A DNA stretch of 60,971 nt from CAHJWO01 sp964245885 (GTDB lineage Bacteria > Verrucomicrobiota > Verrucomicrobiia > Chthoniobacterales > SZAS-18), in NCBI GenBank assembly GCA_964245885.1, contig CAXTOX010000008.1, forward strand, positions 1-60,971, written 5' to 3'. Both the position numbers and the translations under genes were made by a program. A model generated the notes under the pieces. That model was not told where the DNA came from. It saw only the letters and a list, made by a program, of their open reading frames with translations, and did no database searches. Positions 42,298 to 50,577 of this stretch are shown here, one piece after another (position 1 is the stretch's first letter; the number at the start of each line of letters is the position of its first letter).

Positions 42298-43602
42298 TCA
42301 GGGGACGGGAAGAGGGGGAGTTTCCAGGTACAGGGCGTGCAGGCAACGAACGGCGTCGTCGAGCCGCGCGCGGTCCACGAGCCAGGTGATGCGGAAGGAA
42401 GAGGTCGACAGGGCGCGTGGGGAGATGCCCGCCTCGATCAGGTGCGTGCTCCCGATCCGCAGGTTGCGGTAGCTCGCGTTGATGCCCGCGCCGATGGCGC
42501 TGACGGCTCCGAGTCCATCGTGGATCGAGATGCGTTCCAGGAAGGAACGGCCGCGCGCGTTGTACTCGCCCACCGCCTGCCGCAACGCCGCCTCGCCGTG
42601 CAGGTTCTCGCGGGACAGCACGAGCGTGAGGTTGTCTTTGGCGGACGGCCGCGTGCTGTCCGGGCTGTGCATCTGGAACTGCTTGCCGACGGCTTGGCTG
42701 CGGTCGAGTAGTTCCAGCACCCGTTCGGCCAGTCCCACCGACCCCACGGCGCTCAGGTACAGCACGTCGCGTTCGCTGACGACCGCCACGACGCCGCCGG
42801 GCTGGCGCGGGGCGAACCGCCGCACCACCGTGCCGTCCACGAGGCCGGCCGCACCCTCCGGCGGCGGCTGCGCGGTCGCCCGCGCGTAGATGGCGATGCC
42901 GCGTTCCTTGGCGAACTCGACGGCCTGCGCGTTGAGCACGCGCGCGCCGGCCTCGGCCATCTCCTGGGTCTCCTCGTAGTTCAGCTCGCCCAACCGGCGG
43001 GCCGTTGGCGCCACGCGCGGGTCGGCGGAATACACCCCGTCCACGTCGCTGCAAATCTCGCACCACTCCGCGCCGAGGGCCGCCGCCATCGCGACGGCGG
43101 TCGTGTCGCTGCCGCCGCGCCCGAGGGTGGTAACTTCCTTTTTGTAGGAGACGCCCTGGTAACCGGCCACGACCACGATTTTCCCCCGGGACAGCTCGTC
43201 CTGCACGCGGAACGGCCGGACCTCGATGATCCGCGCGTCGGAGTGGCGGTCGTTGGTGATGATGCCGCTCTGACTGCCGGTGAAGGAGATGGCGTCGCCG
43301 CCGAGTTCGCGGATGGCGATGCACAGGAGCGCCATGGAGATGCGTTCCCCGGCGGAGAGCAGCATGTCCAGTTCCCGGCGGGGAGGGTTCGGCGACAGGC
43401 ACTTGGCGTGGGCGAGAAGTTCGTCGGTGGTGTCGCCCATGGCCGAGACCACCACGCAGACGGCGTGTCCGGCGGCGTGCGTCTGCATGATCCGCCTAGC
43501 CACGGCTCGAATTTTTTCCGGTCCCGCCACCGAACTGCCGCCGTACTTCTGCACGACGACGCCGCGCTCCCCGAGAGCCTCCGCCGTCCCGTGTTCGCTC
43601 AT
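42298..43602 (-). CDS. lysC: Aspartate kinase
   Basis: It phosphorylates aspartate to aspartyl phosphate, the first step to lysine, threonine and methionine. It has VVVQKYGGSSVAGPEKI, the kinase signature, SAMGDTTDELL, GRGGSDTTAVAMAAALGAEWCEI and DVDGVYSADPR, and C-terminal ACT-type regulatory repeats (DGLGAVSAIGAGI, SYRNLRIGSTHLIEAGISP). These match class monofunctional kinases with feedback control. Start ATG 43602 (MSEH); GTG two codons upstream is an alternative. The cyclophilin gene lies 6 bp downstream on the same strand, so they may be co-transcribed, though functionally unrelated. Confidence 0.96.
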   Translation of the reverse strand: MSEHGTAEALGERGVVVQKYGGSSVAGPEKIRAVARRIMQTHAAGHAVCVVVSAMGDTTDELLAHAKCLSPNPPRRELDMLLSAGERISMALLCIAIRELGGDAISFTGSQSGIITNDRHSDARIIEVRPFRVQDELSRGKIVVVAGYQGVSYKKEVTTLGRGGSDTTAVAMAAALGAEWCEICSDVDGVYSADPRVAPTARRLGELNYEETQEMAEAGARVLNAQAVEFAKERGIAIYARATAQPPPEGAAGLVDGTVVRRFAPRQPGGVVAVVSERDVLYLSAVGSVGLAERVLELLDRSQAVGKQFQMHSPDSTRPSAKDNLTLVLSRENLHGEAALRQAVGEYNARGRSFLERISIHDGLGAVSAIGAGINASYRNLRIGSTHLIEAGISPRALSTSSFRITWLVDRARLDDAVRCLHALYLETPPLPVP

Positions 43603-43702
43603 GCGCACAGGCTAAGGCAGGAACCGCCTTGCAGGCAACCTTCGGGAACGTGGGCACCTGGGGGTTTAGGCCGGTCCGCGAAAAAATCCGTCTGGCCGTC
43701 GG

Positions 43703-43962
43703 TAGCGGTACAGTATGGCAAGTTCCCAGTCCCGGCAGGGGCGGAAGAGTGAAGCCCACGGCGTGAACCGTGGGAAAACGATCATCCGTGAGCCTAGCCC
43801 CGGCAGGGGCGGCAGAAAGGACGCCCTCGTTCCAGGACCACCCGGCCGGTTTTCTGCCGCCCCTACCGGGGCTGACGCTTTTTTGTTCTTTTCCCACGGC
43901 TCACGCCGTGGGCTTCACTCTTCCGCCCCTGCCGGGGCTGCCAAGACATCAAACTGTACCAC
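43703..43962. repeat. Composite palindromic repeat with ACTGTACC ends
   Basis: The 421-bp gap between lysC and a TPR gene holds a long imperfect palindrome. Outer arms: GCGGTACAGT (43703-43712) against AAACTGTACC (43951-43960). Next inward on both sides is a copy of a module CCCGGCAGGGGCGGAAGAG followed by TGAAGCCCACGGCGTG and its mirror, and in the centre further CCCCGGCAGGGGCGGCAGA copies face each other. All arms agree apart from a few bases. It contains no credible gene; frames across it give repetitive Pro/Ala/Gly text. It looks like nested copies of a dispersed MITE- or REP-type element. Confidence 0.85.
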
Positions 43963-44029
43963 CACTTGGCCAGCACGCTGCTTTACATCCCAAATGTTCT
44001 CCGGTAGGTAGGCAGGGCGTTTTCTTTTT

Positions 44030-45529
44030 ATGGCTGATTCCGACGGACCCTTCCACGACACCGACGACCCCGCTCAGAGTCTCCCCCCGGCAGCGAGGCC
44101 GGTGGCACCTGCCCCGCGCGTCAATCCGCCGAACATCAACACCTCCAAGGAAGCTCCCCCGGCCGGCGGTCCGCCGGGGTTCAACGACTTCCTCGAATGG
44201 ATGCGCAGCCAGGTCGGGAGCGAAGCCGCCCCGGCGCGAACCGGCCAGCGCGGACCCGTTCCAAAGGAGAGAAAGAAGTTCCAGCGGCGCGACCTGGAGG
44301 CGAAGGGCGACGCGCCGTCCCTCCCGGCTGCGACGATCCCCGAGCCGCCGGCAAGACCAGCGCCCGAGCCGGAGGCCCAACCGCCCACTTCCGTCGCGGC
44401 AGGCCCAACGGCCGACCCCGACGCCGCGGTTTCCGCCAAGCCGCCGCTCGCTCCTGCGGAGCCGCTGTCGCCGCGCGTGCGCCGGCAGCAGGGGAACGCC
44501 CAGCGCAAATCCTGGCTCGGGGTGTTGACCCAGCTCGGGGTGCTCGTCCTGCTGGCCGGCAGCTTCCTCGTCGGACGCTTCAGCGTTCCGAAGGTCGCGC
44601 CGCTTCCTCCGAGCGCCCCGGCTGCTCCGGAAACCGTTAACAGCGACGGCAAAGCCACGACCAACCTGCTGTCCGACGAGAACGCCAGCCTCATCGACCA
44701 GGCGATGGCCGCCGAGCAGGACTCCAACTTCAAGAAGGCGGGCGAACTGTTCGGCAAGGTCAAGGCGAGCGGGGCGCACGTGCCCGGGCTGAGTTTCCAA
44801 CTCGGCCAACTGGCGGTGTTCGAGGGAGACTACCACAAAGCGCTCCCCCTGCTGAATGAAGCCATCGCCAAGGGCGAGAACATCGCCGATGCGTACAACA
44901 TGCGCGCCACGCTCGGCAGTCGGACCCCCATGATCCGGAACGGCGGGCTGAGTGACTACGAAGTCGCCACAAAGGTGGCGCCTTTCGACGCCCGCAACTA
45001 TTATTACTGGGGGGCGGCCCTGCGCCGTACGGGGAAAGTCCAGGCGGCTATCGTTCGCTTGCAGCAGGCAATTGACCGGTTGCGCGAGCCGGAACTGGAA
45101 AGCTCCTACCGGCTCTCGCTCCGTCTGACGAAGATCGAAGCCGGGCAGGAGAAGGATTTCGCCGACGAACTGGCCAGGCAACTGGCGTTGCCGAATCCCA
45201 CCATGGATTGGCTCATCACCGCGGCGGCGGTGGAAATGCACCGCGGCAACTTCACGGCGGCGGCCGACTACCTCGACAAGGCGGCGCAGCGCGGCGACCC
45301 CGAAGCTTTCAAGCTGCGTTTGCGGGACTTCTATCTCAGCCAGTTCCAGTACGAAAAGGAACTCGCGAGGTTTTATCCCAAAACCGCCGGTGCCAAGCCC
45401 AATGGTTCATCCAAACCTCCGGGAACCGGCGAGTCACCCGCGCCGGATGCCGCCGCTCCCCCGGCCATCGGCCTGGAGATGCCCCCGCTGCCGCCGCCCG
45501 CGTCGCCGGGTGCCTCGCTGCCGCATTGA
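44030..45529 (+). CDS. TPR-containing membrane protein (paralogue of 49064-50467)
   Basis: This 499-residue protein has a Pro/Ala-rich cytoplasmic part (1-~165) with a basic patch (PKERKKFQRRDLEAK), one membrane segment (LTQLGVLVLLAGSFLVGRFSV, ~175-196) and a periplasmic TPR-like domain (ASLIDQAMAAEQDSNFKKAGE, DYHKALPLLNEAIAKGENIADAYN, NYYYWGAALRRTGKVQAAIV). The tail is Pro/Ala-rich (EMPPLPPPASPG). Domain order and local words (WGxALRRxGKxQAA, PLPPAS) match the minus-strand TPR gene ~5 kb away, so they are paralogues. Function unknown; TPR scaffolds of this kind often organise envelope complexes. Start ATG 44030. Confidence 0.82.
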   Translation: MADSDGPFHDTDDPAQSLPPAARPVAPAPRVNPPNINTSKEAPPAGGPPGFNDFLEWMRSQVGSEAAPARTGQRGPVPKERKKFQRRDLEAKGDAPSLPAATIPEPPARPAPEPEAQPPTSVAAGPTADPDAAVSAKPPLAPAEPLSPRVRRQQGNAQRKSWLGVLTQLGVLVLLAGSFLVGRFSVPKVAPLPPSAPAAPETVNSDGKATTNLLSDENASLIDQAMAAEQDSNFKKAGELFGKVKASGAHVPGLSFQLGQLAVFEGDYHKALPLLNEAIAKGENIADAYNMRATLGSRTPMIRNGGLSDYEVATKVAPFDARNYYYWGAALRRTGKVQAAIVRLQQAIDRLREPELESSYRLSLRLTKIEAGQEKDFADELARQLALPNPTMDWLITAAAVEMHRGNFTAAADYLDKAAQRGDPEAFKLRLRDFYLSQFQYEKELARFYPKTAGAKPNGSSKPPGTGESPAPDAAAPPAIGLEMPPLPPPASPGASLPH

Positions 45530-45554
45530 TGGTGTCATAGCACTTCCCTCAACG

Positions 45555-45950
45555 ATGCAAATTTCTTCCCTCCGGGCCTTCCGCTGTGCGGCGGCGCTGG
45601 GGTTCCTGGCCGTGGCGCTCGGGGCTTCGGGCGCACATGGGTTGGACGACGTGTTCGCCGCCCAGCCAAAGGCGCGTGAATGGTGGGAGAAGGCGGTGTT
45701 TTACCAGGCGGTCCACGCCACGGTGATGCTGCTGGTCGCCTGCCTGCAACCTTTTTCGGGGGTGGTCTGGGCTTTGTTCGGGACTGGCATCTGTCTTTTC
45801 AGCGGCAGCCTCTACCTCGCGGCGGTGGGCGGACCCCACTGGCTGGTACACGTGACGCCGTTCGGCGGCTTGTGCCTGCTGGCGGGCTGGCTCTGGTTGG
45901 CCGTGCGTCCTCCCCGTTCCTTCACCAACCGGGAAGGAGAGGGAGCTTGA
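45555..45950 (+). CDS. DUF423-type membrane protein
   Basis: This 131-residue small inner-membrane protein has four hydrophobic segments. RCAAALGFLAVALGASGAHGL at the N-terminus carries the GASGAHGL motif of DUF423 (YgdD) proteins; later FYQAVHATVMLLVA, FGTGICLFSGSLYLAAVGG and HVTPFGGLCLLAGWLWLAV match the family well. Function is unknown. Start ATG 45555. Its stop (TGA) overlaps the TTG start of the HIT gene, indicating coupled translation. Confidence 0.92.
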   Translation: MQISSLRAFRCAAALGFLAVALGASGAHGLDDVFAAQPKAREWWEKAVFYQAVHATVMLLVACLQPFSGVVWALFGTGICLFSGSLYLAAVGGPHWLVHVTPFGGLCLLAGWLWLAVRPPRSFTNREGEGA

Positions 45951-46462
45951 GCACGCCCGAGGAGCTGCAAGCGTTGTGGGCACCGTGGCGGGTCGAATAC
46001 TTCGCCCTGGAACGGCCGCTGCCGGACTTCTTCACCGCGGCGGCGCAGACCTCCGACGACGCCGCTCATCTGGTCGTGCTGCGGCGGCGGAGCGGATACC
46101 TCATCATGAACCGCTTCCCGTACGCCGCCGGCCACCTGATGGCGGTGCCGTATCGCAAAACCGCCGACCTCGGCGAACTCACCGCCGACGAGAAGCTGGA
46201 ACTGCTCACACTGGCGGAAGACGCGCAGGCCCTTCTGCGCGCGGTCGTCCACGCCCAGGGGTTCAACGTCGGCCTGAACCTCGGCGCGTGCGCGGGTGCC
46301 GGCGTGGCGGATCACCTCCACCTCCACATCGTTCCCCGCTGGCCGGGCGACCACAACTTCATGCCGGTGCTGGGCGCAACGCGGGTGATCCCGGAAGGCT
46401 TGCAACCGCTCTACGCCAAGCTCGTGGAAGCACGCGACCGCTTGAAGCTGCCCGGCGGTTGA
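45947..46462 (+). CDS. HIT-family nucleotide hydrolase/transferase
   Basis: This 171-residue protein opens with STPEELQALWAPWRVEYF (the WAPWR start of this HIT branch) and has GYLIMNRFPYAAGHLMAVPYR and the triad DHLHLHIVPRWPGDHNFMPV. This branch acts on dinucleoside polyphosphates (Ap4A-type phosphorylase/hydrolase), but specificity is not proven. TTG 45947 is the start: it follows a purine-rich Shine-Dalgarno (GGAAGGAGA, 45932-45940) and its bases overlap the previous stop (TTGA). No ATG is possible before the conserved part. Confidence 0.9.
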   Translation: MSTPEELQALWAPWRVEYFALERPLPDFFTAAAQTSDDAAHLVVLRRRSGYLIMNRFPYAAGHLMAVPYRKTADLGELTADEKLELLTLAEDAQALLRAVVHAQGFNVGLNLGACAGAGVADHLHLHIVPRWPGDHNFMPVLGATRVIPEGLQPLYAKLVEARDRLKLPGG

Positions 46463-46482
46463 CCGGCCGCGACGGGGCCACC

Positions 46483-47124
46483 TCACTCCAGCGTGGTCAA
46501 GCCTGCCTGGAGCGCGTAGCGGGTGACCGCTACGGCATCGTGCACGTGGAGCTTTTCCATCATGCGCGTGCGGTGTTTGTCGATGGTCTTGGGGCTGACT
46601 CCGAGCAGTCCGGCGATTTCCTTCGTGCTGTGGCCCTCGGCGATCAACTGGGCGACTTCTCGTTCGCGGCCGGTCAGATCCTCCGGGGTGGGCTGGCGCG
46701 CGGCGCGGCCGGCCAGGTGCGCCACGGCCGGGTCGAAGTACTTGCCGCCCTCGGCGACGAGGTTGACCGCTTCCAGCACCGTGTTCCAGGGCCGCGGCTT
46801 GCCGACGAACCCGGAGGCACCGAGTTCGAACGCCTCCGAGATCAAAGGGGCGCGCATGGACGCGGAGAAAAACAGCGTGCGCATCCGCGGCAGCTTGGGC
46901 TGGAGACGGCGGAGCACCTCCACGCCGTTGAGGCCCGGCAGAATCAGGTCGAGCAGCAGGAGATCGGGCCGCGTTTGCAGGCAGATGTCCACCGCTTCCT
47001 GCCCCGTGGAACCCTCGCCGACGACCTCGTACCGCAGCGGTTCGCAGCGGCAGAGTTGAAATTTGCAGAGATCACGGATGACACTGTGATCATCCACCAA
47101 AACAAGCCGGTGACGTGTTTGCAT
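46483..47124 (-). CDS. LuxR/NarL-family response regulator
   Basis: This 213-residue protein has a receiver domain (LVLVDDHSVIRDLCKF, phospho-Asp in LLLLDLILPGLNGVE, FVGKP Lys) and a LuxR-type HTH (LTGREREVAQLIAEGHSTKEIAGLLGVSPKTIDKHRTRMMEKL). It binds DNA as a dimer after phosphorylation. No histidine kinase adjoins. ATG 47124 is used; an in-frame TTG 18 bases upstream is less likely. Upstream, the divergent C26-peptidase gene is ~260 bp away, and the gap contains a short palindrome that might be an operator. Confidence 0.92.
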   Translation of the reverse strand: MQTRHRLVLVDDHSVIRDLCKFQLCRCEPLRYEVVGEGSTGQEAVDICLQTRPDLLLLDLILPGLNGVEVLRRLQPKLPRMRTLFFSASMRAPLISEAFELGASGFVGKPRPWNTVLEAVNLVAEGGKYFDPAVAHLAGRAARQPTPEDLTGREREVAQLIAEGHSTKEIAGLLGVSPKTIDKHRTRMMEKLHVHDAVAVTRYALQAGLTTLE

Positions 47125-47184
47125 GATGTTTACTTCTGCCAAACTGTACTACCACGGCTCATGCCATCATGTAGCCGTAATCAT

Positions 47185-47200
47185 TGGGGAACATTCCCCA
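47185..47200. promoter_or_regulatory. Short palindrome in the LuxR/C26 divergent region
   Basis: TGGGGAACATTCCCCA is a 6-bp inverted repeat with a 4-base spacer. It is followed by another TTGGGG element (47208-47213). It lies between the divergent LuxR-type regulator and amidotransferase genes, so it might be a binding site; this is a guess. The nearby AAACTGTACTACCAC (47141-47155) resembles the end of the repeat at 43951-43965. Confidence 0.3.
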
Positions 47201-47385
47201 GGGGTTATTGGGGGGAAATCCTGAGAACGAAAGCGGTGGCGAGTGCTGTTTCTAGTTGGACTTCACGCGTTTTGCGGCGAAGATTTCTGTCCGACGAGAG
47301 GGTGGGGCGCTGAGGGTTTCGAAGGGGGATGGTGCGGGAAAGTTGTCCGGCGATCTCCCGCGCATTCGCTCCTCGGCGGATCGCC

Positions 47386-48057
47386 ATGCAAAAACCGACG
47401 CCGACGCTTGCCACCTGGGTGCGTGAGAAGGACGAGCCGTTTTTCGCCCGCTGGTTCCTGGACCGGCCGGACGTATCCGTCGTCAACGTCTGCCGCGTGG
47501 GCACGCCGACCGGAGGCAAACCCGCGTTGCCCGCCGGCACCGCCGGGCTGCTGCTCACCGGGGGGCCGGACATCGGCGAGGAGTTCCTCCGTCAGCCCGT
47601 TCCCGACCCTTCCGTGATCGAGAAAGACGCGCAGCCGGAGCGCGACGCCTGGGAATTCGCGGCGGCACGCGAGGCCATCGAACAAGGCTTACCCATCTTC
47701 GCGATTTGCAAGGGGGTGCAGGTGCTCAACGTGGCGCTCGGCGGCACGCTCCACCTCGATATTCCCGGCCATAACGCCCCCGAACTGCGCCTCGGCAACC
47801 TCCAACCGGTCACGTATGGCCAGGCGGCCCCGGCGCACACCCGCTACGAACGGATCAACAGCTCCCACCACCAGGCGCTCGACCGGCTCGGCGACGGTCT
47901 GGAGGTCGAAGCGTGGTCGCCGGGCGACGGCATCATCGAGCAGGTGCGGCGGCGCGGCCATCCCCATTGCTTCGGCGTGCAGTACCACCCCGAACGACAC
48001 GAACAGTACGCCCCTTTGTTCAAGGAGTTTTTCGACCGGCTGACCGCCAAGGGCTGA
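47386..48057 (+). CDS. Class I glutamine amidotransferase-like (peptidase C26) protein
   Basis: This 223-residue protein is related to gamma-glutamyl-GABA hydrolase PuuD. GLLLTGGPDIGEEF, then PIFAICKGVQVLNVALGG with the nucleophile Cys, and FGVQYHPE with His and Glu complete the triad. It would hydrolyse a gamma-glutamyl or related amide in the cytoplasm. Start ATG 47386. There is no polyamine operon around it; the transglutaminase-like gene 29 bp downstream is in the same direction, so they may be co-transcribed. Confidence 0.9.
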   Translation: MQKPTPTLATWVREKDEPFFARWFLDRPDVSVVNVCRVGTPTGGKPALPAGTAGLLLTGGPDIGEEFLRQPVPDPSVIEKDAQPERDAWEFAAAREAIEQGLPIFAICKGVQVLNVALGGTLHLDIPGHNAPELRLGNLQPVTYGQAAPAHTRYERINSSHHQALDRLGDGLEVEAWSPGDGIIEQVRRRGHPHCFGVQYHPERHEQYAPLFKEFFDRLTAKG

Positions 48058-48086
48058 ACCGCGCGCGTTTCCTTCCCTTTGCCAAC

Positions 48087-49058
48087 ATGAGTACCACGTT
48101 GAACGCCGATCCCGCCCGCCTTCCGAAGCTCGACGCGCCGCCGCTCGACCTGCTCGTGCGGTCGGGCTGCCAGATCACCTACCGCGCGAACTTCCCCGCG
48201 CCGATCATCTTCACCCTCAAGCCGCGCCAGGGTCTGAGCCAGCTCATCGAGAGCGAGCGGCTCACCCTGGAGCCGCGCCAGGGGATGCTGGAGTACGAGG
48301 ACTCGCACGGCAACATCGTCCACCGTTCCAGGCTGCACGCGGGGCTGAACACCGTCCGCTACGATTCGCTGGTCTGGGTGCCGTCGACCGTGGAGAATTC
48401 GGAGGGGTTCGGGCCGCCGGTGCCCATCGGAGAGTTGCCCGACAGCGTGCTGCGTTACACGCTGCCGAGCCGCTACTGCGATTCGGACAAGCTCCTCGAT
48501 TTTGCCTTCGAGCAATTCGGCCAGATCGAGCATGGCGCGGTGCGTGTGCAAGCCATTTGCGACTGGGTACACCGAAGCATCGAGTACCGGCAGTTCAGCG
48601 GCTCGCCGACCACGGCGGCTTCGGAAATCGTCGCGCAACGCTACGGCGTTTGCCGCGACTTCGCACACACGGCGATTGCGCTGTGCCGCACGTTCAACCT
48701 GCCCGCGCGCTACGTGTCGGGCTACGTGTCGGACATCGCGTTCAACGACATCGGCACGCCGATGGATTTTCACGCGTACTTCGAGGTGTACCTGAGCAGC
48801 GGCTGGCACGTGTTCGACGCGCGCTTCAACGTCCCGCGCATTGGTCGGATCAAGATTGCGCACGGCCTCGACGCCGTGGACGGAGCGTTTTCCACGATCT
48901 ACGGCGCGGCCCGCTGGGAGCGCTTCGACGTGTGGAGCTACCAGATCGACCCCGCCGGCGGCAACGCCTCCCTCGACGTGCCGGTCGATCTCTCCAAACG
49001 GCTTTGCGGAACCACGAAGCTCGTCATTCCCGGCAAGGAGCCAGCGGCGGTGTCGTAG
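48087..49058 (+). CDS. Transglutaminase-like cysteine protein
   Basis: This 323-residue protein has a C-terminal transglutaminase core with all three catalytic residues: RYGVCRDFAHTAIALCR (Cys189), MDFHAYFEVYL (His229) and HVFDARFNVP (Asp244). The N-terminal ~120 residues are the beta-rich domain that precedes the core in this family (bacterial transglutaminase-like, DUF-type N domain). There is no signal peptide, so it acts in the cytoplasm, as a peptidase or amidase rather than a classical cross-linker. Start ATG 48087. It ends 5 bp before the convergent TPR gene. Confidence 0.9.
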   Translation: MSTTLNADPARLPKLDAPPLDLLVRSGCQITYRANFPAPIIFTLKPRQGLSQLIESERLTLEPRQGMLEYEDSHGNIVHRSRLHAGLNTVRYDSLVWVPSTVENSEGFGPPVPIGELPDSVLRYTLPSRYCDSDKLLDFAFEQFGQIEHGAVRVQAICDWVHRSIEYRQFSGSPTTAASEIVAQRYGVCRDFAHTAIALCRTFNLPARYVSGYVSDIAFNDIGTPMDFHAYFEVYLSSGWHVFDARFNVPRIGRIKIAHGLDAVDGAFSTIYGAARWERFDVWSYQIDPAGGNASLDVPVDLSKRLCGTTKLVIPGKEPAAVS

Positions 49059-49063
49059 CGGCG

Positions 49064-50467
49064 TCAGAGCGCGGGCGAGAACGGCGGCCAGACGGCCGGG
49101 TCAGCTTCTTCCGCCGGCCAGGCACCGGGGTCCAACGGCGCGGGCGAGGCGGGCGGCAGCGGGACCTTCAACAACGCGGCGACTTCCGGCTGCGCCGCGT
49201 AGCCCTGATACGCGTAATCTCGCACGAGCAGGTTGAACACGTCCGGCGTCAAGGCGCTGCGAGCGTCCTTCAGGTGCCCCGCCGCCGCGGGAAATGCCGC
49301 GCGGTTCAGATCGCGTGCCGCCGCGAGCAGCAGCCAGTCCCCTGGGACCGGCGTTTTGGCGAGGCTGGCGGCGAGTTCCGCTTCCAGAGCATCGTCGTGC
49401 CCGGCTTGCATCCTGGTCAGCCGCCGCTTGAAGATGAAAAGCTCGATGTCGGACGGCGAGGCCGGCCGGTCGAGGGCCTGCGTGATGGCTTCCACCGCCG
49501 CCTGGGGCTTGCCGGCGCGGCGCAACGCCTCGCCCCAGCAGAACAGGTACTTGGCGCTGAACGGCTCGACCCGGACGGCCTGGGAAATTTGTTTGGCCGC
49601 CTCGACGTAGTTGCTCTTCTTGCCGGCGAAACAGGCGTTGACGAAGTAGCAACTCGCCATCATCTCGCCGGCGGCGAGCGAGTCGGAGAGGTGGATGTCG
49701 GCGTCCGCGAGGTCGCCGCGCTGAACGTCGATCATCGCGAGCCGGTAGGCCGAGCCGGGCAGGCGCACGCGGCCGGCCGCGGCGCTCTCCCAGGTCTGGC
49801 GGGCGGCGTCCAGGTTGCCGGTTTTCTCGGCTCGCAGCCCCTGGTCCGCCGCTTCCAGGGCGCGGTCGTTCACGCCCGCGCGGGCGAGCGGGTCGGCCAC
49901 CGGCACTTTCGAGTTCGACGTTTCTTCCGACTGGTTCGGCCGGAGGTCTTCCTCACCGGCGGACGATTGTCCGAACCAGTATCCGAGCAGCAGCAGGGCA
50001 AGTCCGGCGATCTGCGCCAGCACGTACAGGATGGTCGGATGCTTGCGGCCCGACGCGGCCACCGGGCTGCGGATGTCCGGTGGCGCGGCGTCCGTGCGCG
50101 CCAGCCGCGGCCACGCGATGTTCTTGTTCAGCGCCGTCTGGTCGCCGCGCGCTTCGTGTCCGGGGGCGGCTCCGCCGTCGAGGTCGGCCAACTCCTCGCC
50201 GCCTGCTCGCTGGAAACGTTTCAGCCTGCGCTGCTTCGGCTCGGCTTCCGCCGGAGTTTCTCCGGGCGTCTTTTCCCCGGTGATCTGGGTCTGGAGGTTC
50301 TTGACGCTGTCCACGAGGCTGGCCAGCTTTTGCTCCAACTCCGGCCGCGGTTCCGCCGGGGCGGGGGAAGCGTGACGTTTGGTCCCGAAAATCCGGCGCT
50401 GCGACGGGTTTTTGCCGTCCGCGGACGGGTCTTCCGCATCGGTTGGCGGCTCGTTGTTGGCGGACAT
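49064..50467 (-). CDS. TPR-containing membrane protein (paralogue of 44030-45529)
   Basis: This 467-residue protein has an N-terminal cytoplasmic part rich in Pro/Glu/Lys (KRHASPAPAEPRPELEQKL and KQRRLKRFQRAGG), one membrane segment (ILYVLAQIAGLALLLLGYWFG) and a TPR-like periplasmic domain (EAADQGLRAEKTGNLDAARQ, YLFCWGEALRRAGKPQAAVEAI). It ends Pro/Ala-rich (VPLPPASPAPL). Architecture and several short words match the other TPR protein ~5 kb away. The two genes are on opposite strands with the DUF423, HIT, LuxR, C26 and transglutaminase genes between them. Function not known. ATG 50467. Confidence 0.82.
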   Translation of the reverse strand: MSANNEPPTDAEDPSADGKNPSQRRIFGTKRHASPAPAEPRPELEQKLASLVDSVKNLQTQITGEKTPGETPAEAEPKQRRLKRFQRAGGEELADLDGGAAPGHEARGDQTALNKNIAWPRLARTDAAPPDIRSPVAASGRKHPTILYVLAQIAGLALLLLGYWFGQSSAGEEDLRPNQSEETSNSKVPVADPLARAGVNDRALEAADQGLRAEKTGNLDAARQTWESAAAGRVRLPGSAYRLAMIDVQRGDLADADIHLSDSLAAGEMMASCYFVNACFAGKKSNYVEAAKQISQAVRVEPFSAKYLFCWGEALRRAGKPQAAVEAITQALDRPASPSDIELFIFKRRLTRMQAGHDDALEAELAASLAKTPVPGDWLLLAAARDLNRAAFPAAAGHLKDARSALTPDVFNLLVRDYAYQGYAAQPEVAALLKVPLPPASPAPLDPGAWPAEEADPAVWPPFSPAL

Positions 50468-50577
50468 GCGGTCAGTTTTAGTGGACGCGACGAGCTTTGT
50501 AAAGCGGCCCCCGAAGCCGGGGGACGCTGGAAACGCGCTTTCATCGCGTTTAACGTGCGGAAAGGAAGTTTCGTCCG

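Noticed and set aside
43496..44011. Several short Pro/Ala/Gly-rich open frames across the 43.7-44.0 kb palindrome
   Set aside because: They consist of translations of facing repeat modules; none has a start signal or family match.
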